Positions 45,228 to 45,342 of a stretch of DNA of 45,342 nt are shown here, piece by piece (position 1 is the first letter of the stretch; every line of letters begins with the position of its first letter). The stretch comes from Microbulbifer agarilyticus S89 (GTDB lineage: Bacteria; Pseudomonadota; Gammaproteobacteria; Pseudomonadales; Cellvibrionaceae), in contig NZ_AFPJ01000045.1 in NCBI RefSeq assembly GCF_000220505.1, positions 1 to 45,342 of the forward strand. The letters run 5' to 3'. The position numbers and the translations under genes are program-made. The notes under the pieces were generated by a model. It was not told the DNA's origin and did not search any database. It saw only the letters and a program-made list of their open reading frames with translations.

Positions 45228-45342
45228 CTTAACAATCAGCGGCAGAGCGACAGCCAACGCTACGCACCTTTTGTGTTACTCGCTGTCGCTCAAACATTAA
45301 CACAAAAGGTGCTCCGCGCTGGCTGCGCCTGCGCTGGGCGTT
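45227..45342 (+). other. attC: attC recombination site of cassette 2 (runs to window end)
   Basis: It begins GCTTAAC (45227-45233), exactly complementary to GTTAAGC at the start of cassette 2, and ends GGGCGTT at the last base of the window. A perfect 15-bp inner stem GCACCTTTTGTGTTA (45264-45278) pairs with 45298-45312. The outer arms carry CAGCCAACGC against GCGCTGGCTG, imperfectly. The core continues into the next cassette outside the window. Confidence 0.9.

Overview
The window looks like chromosome of a marine, copiotrophic gammaproteobacterium near Microbulbifer/Cellvibrionales. The support is gammaproteobacterial gene order (queA-tgt-secD-secF, pyrC-rnt beside argG, nadC-DUF1631-ampD-ampE, fxsA-groES-groEL), a secreted esterase with polyserine linkers of the kind common in Cellvibrio, Saccharophagus and Microbulbifer, and a complete cbb3 oxidase locus. 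The genus is inference; no rRNA gene is present to settle it. Most of the window is GC-rich core genome; the last ~1.4 kb (from about 43.88 kb) is visibly AT-richer and is an integron.

Layout. 1-540: a 20-base match to the 3' end of 5S rRNA, a terminator, tRNA-Leu(CAA) on the minus strand and its promoter. 0.5-5.9 kb: queA, tgt, secD, secF (queuosine modification and Sec translocation) without the usual yajC, closed by a 42-bp palindromic terminator. 6-9.6 kb (minus): a small basic protein and two paralogous secreted PHB-depolymerase-type esterases, one long and multidomain, one single-domain. 9.7-11.5 kb (minus): rnt and pyrC. 11.9-13.1 kb: argG. 13.1-22.4 kb: ccoNOQP, ccoGHIS and a SafE-type membrane protein with a His-rich tail, behind a candidate FNR/Anr site placed about -41 from a predicted start. 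22.5-25.9 kb: a membrane methyltransferase, a GT-C-like polytopic protein and a GtrA protein. 26-34.4 kb: nadC (minus), two tandem DUF1631 genes, ampD and ampE. 34.4-39.9 kb: a PLP-dependent dehydratase/racemase, a PEBP-family protein, ampG, an alkyltransferase-like protein (minus), a DUF481 outer-membrane-type protein and an SDR. 40-42.8 kb: fxsA, groES and groEL with a sigma32-like promoter.

42.8-45.3 kb is the most interesting part: a sedentary-type integron. intI (minus) has all tyrosine-recombinase catalytic residues plus the integron-specific insertion. A perfect-ended LexA box lies just upstream of it, and a candidate cassette promoter points toward the array. Two cassettes follow, each with one ORF encoding a small putative secreted protein of unknown function. 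The ends of each cassette are exactly complementary (GTTATAA/TTATAAC for cassette 1, GTTAAGC/GCTTAAC for cassette 2), which fixes the boundaries to the base. The window ends on the GTT of the second attC, so the array probably continues beyond it.

How the genes fit together: ccoNOQP encodes the oxidase, and ccoGHIS supply copper handling and assembly. ampD, ampE and ampG belong to muropeptide recycling and sit within 5 kb. The integron would be SOS-inducible if the LexA box works.
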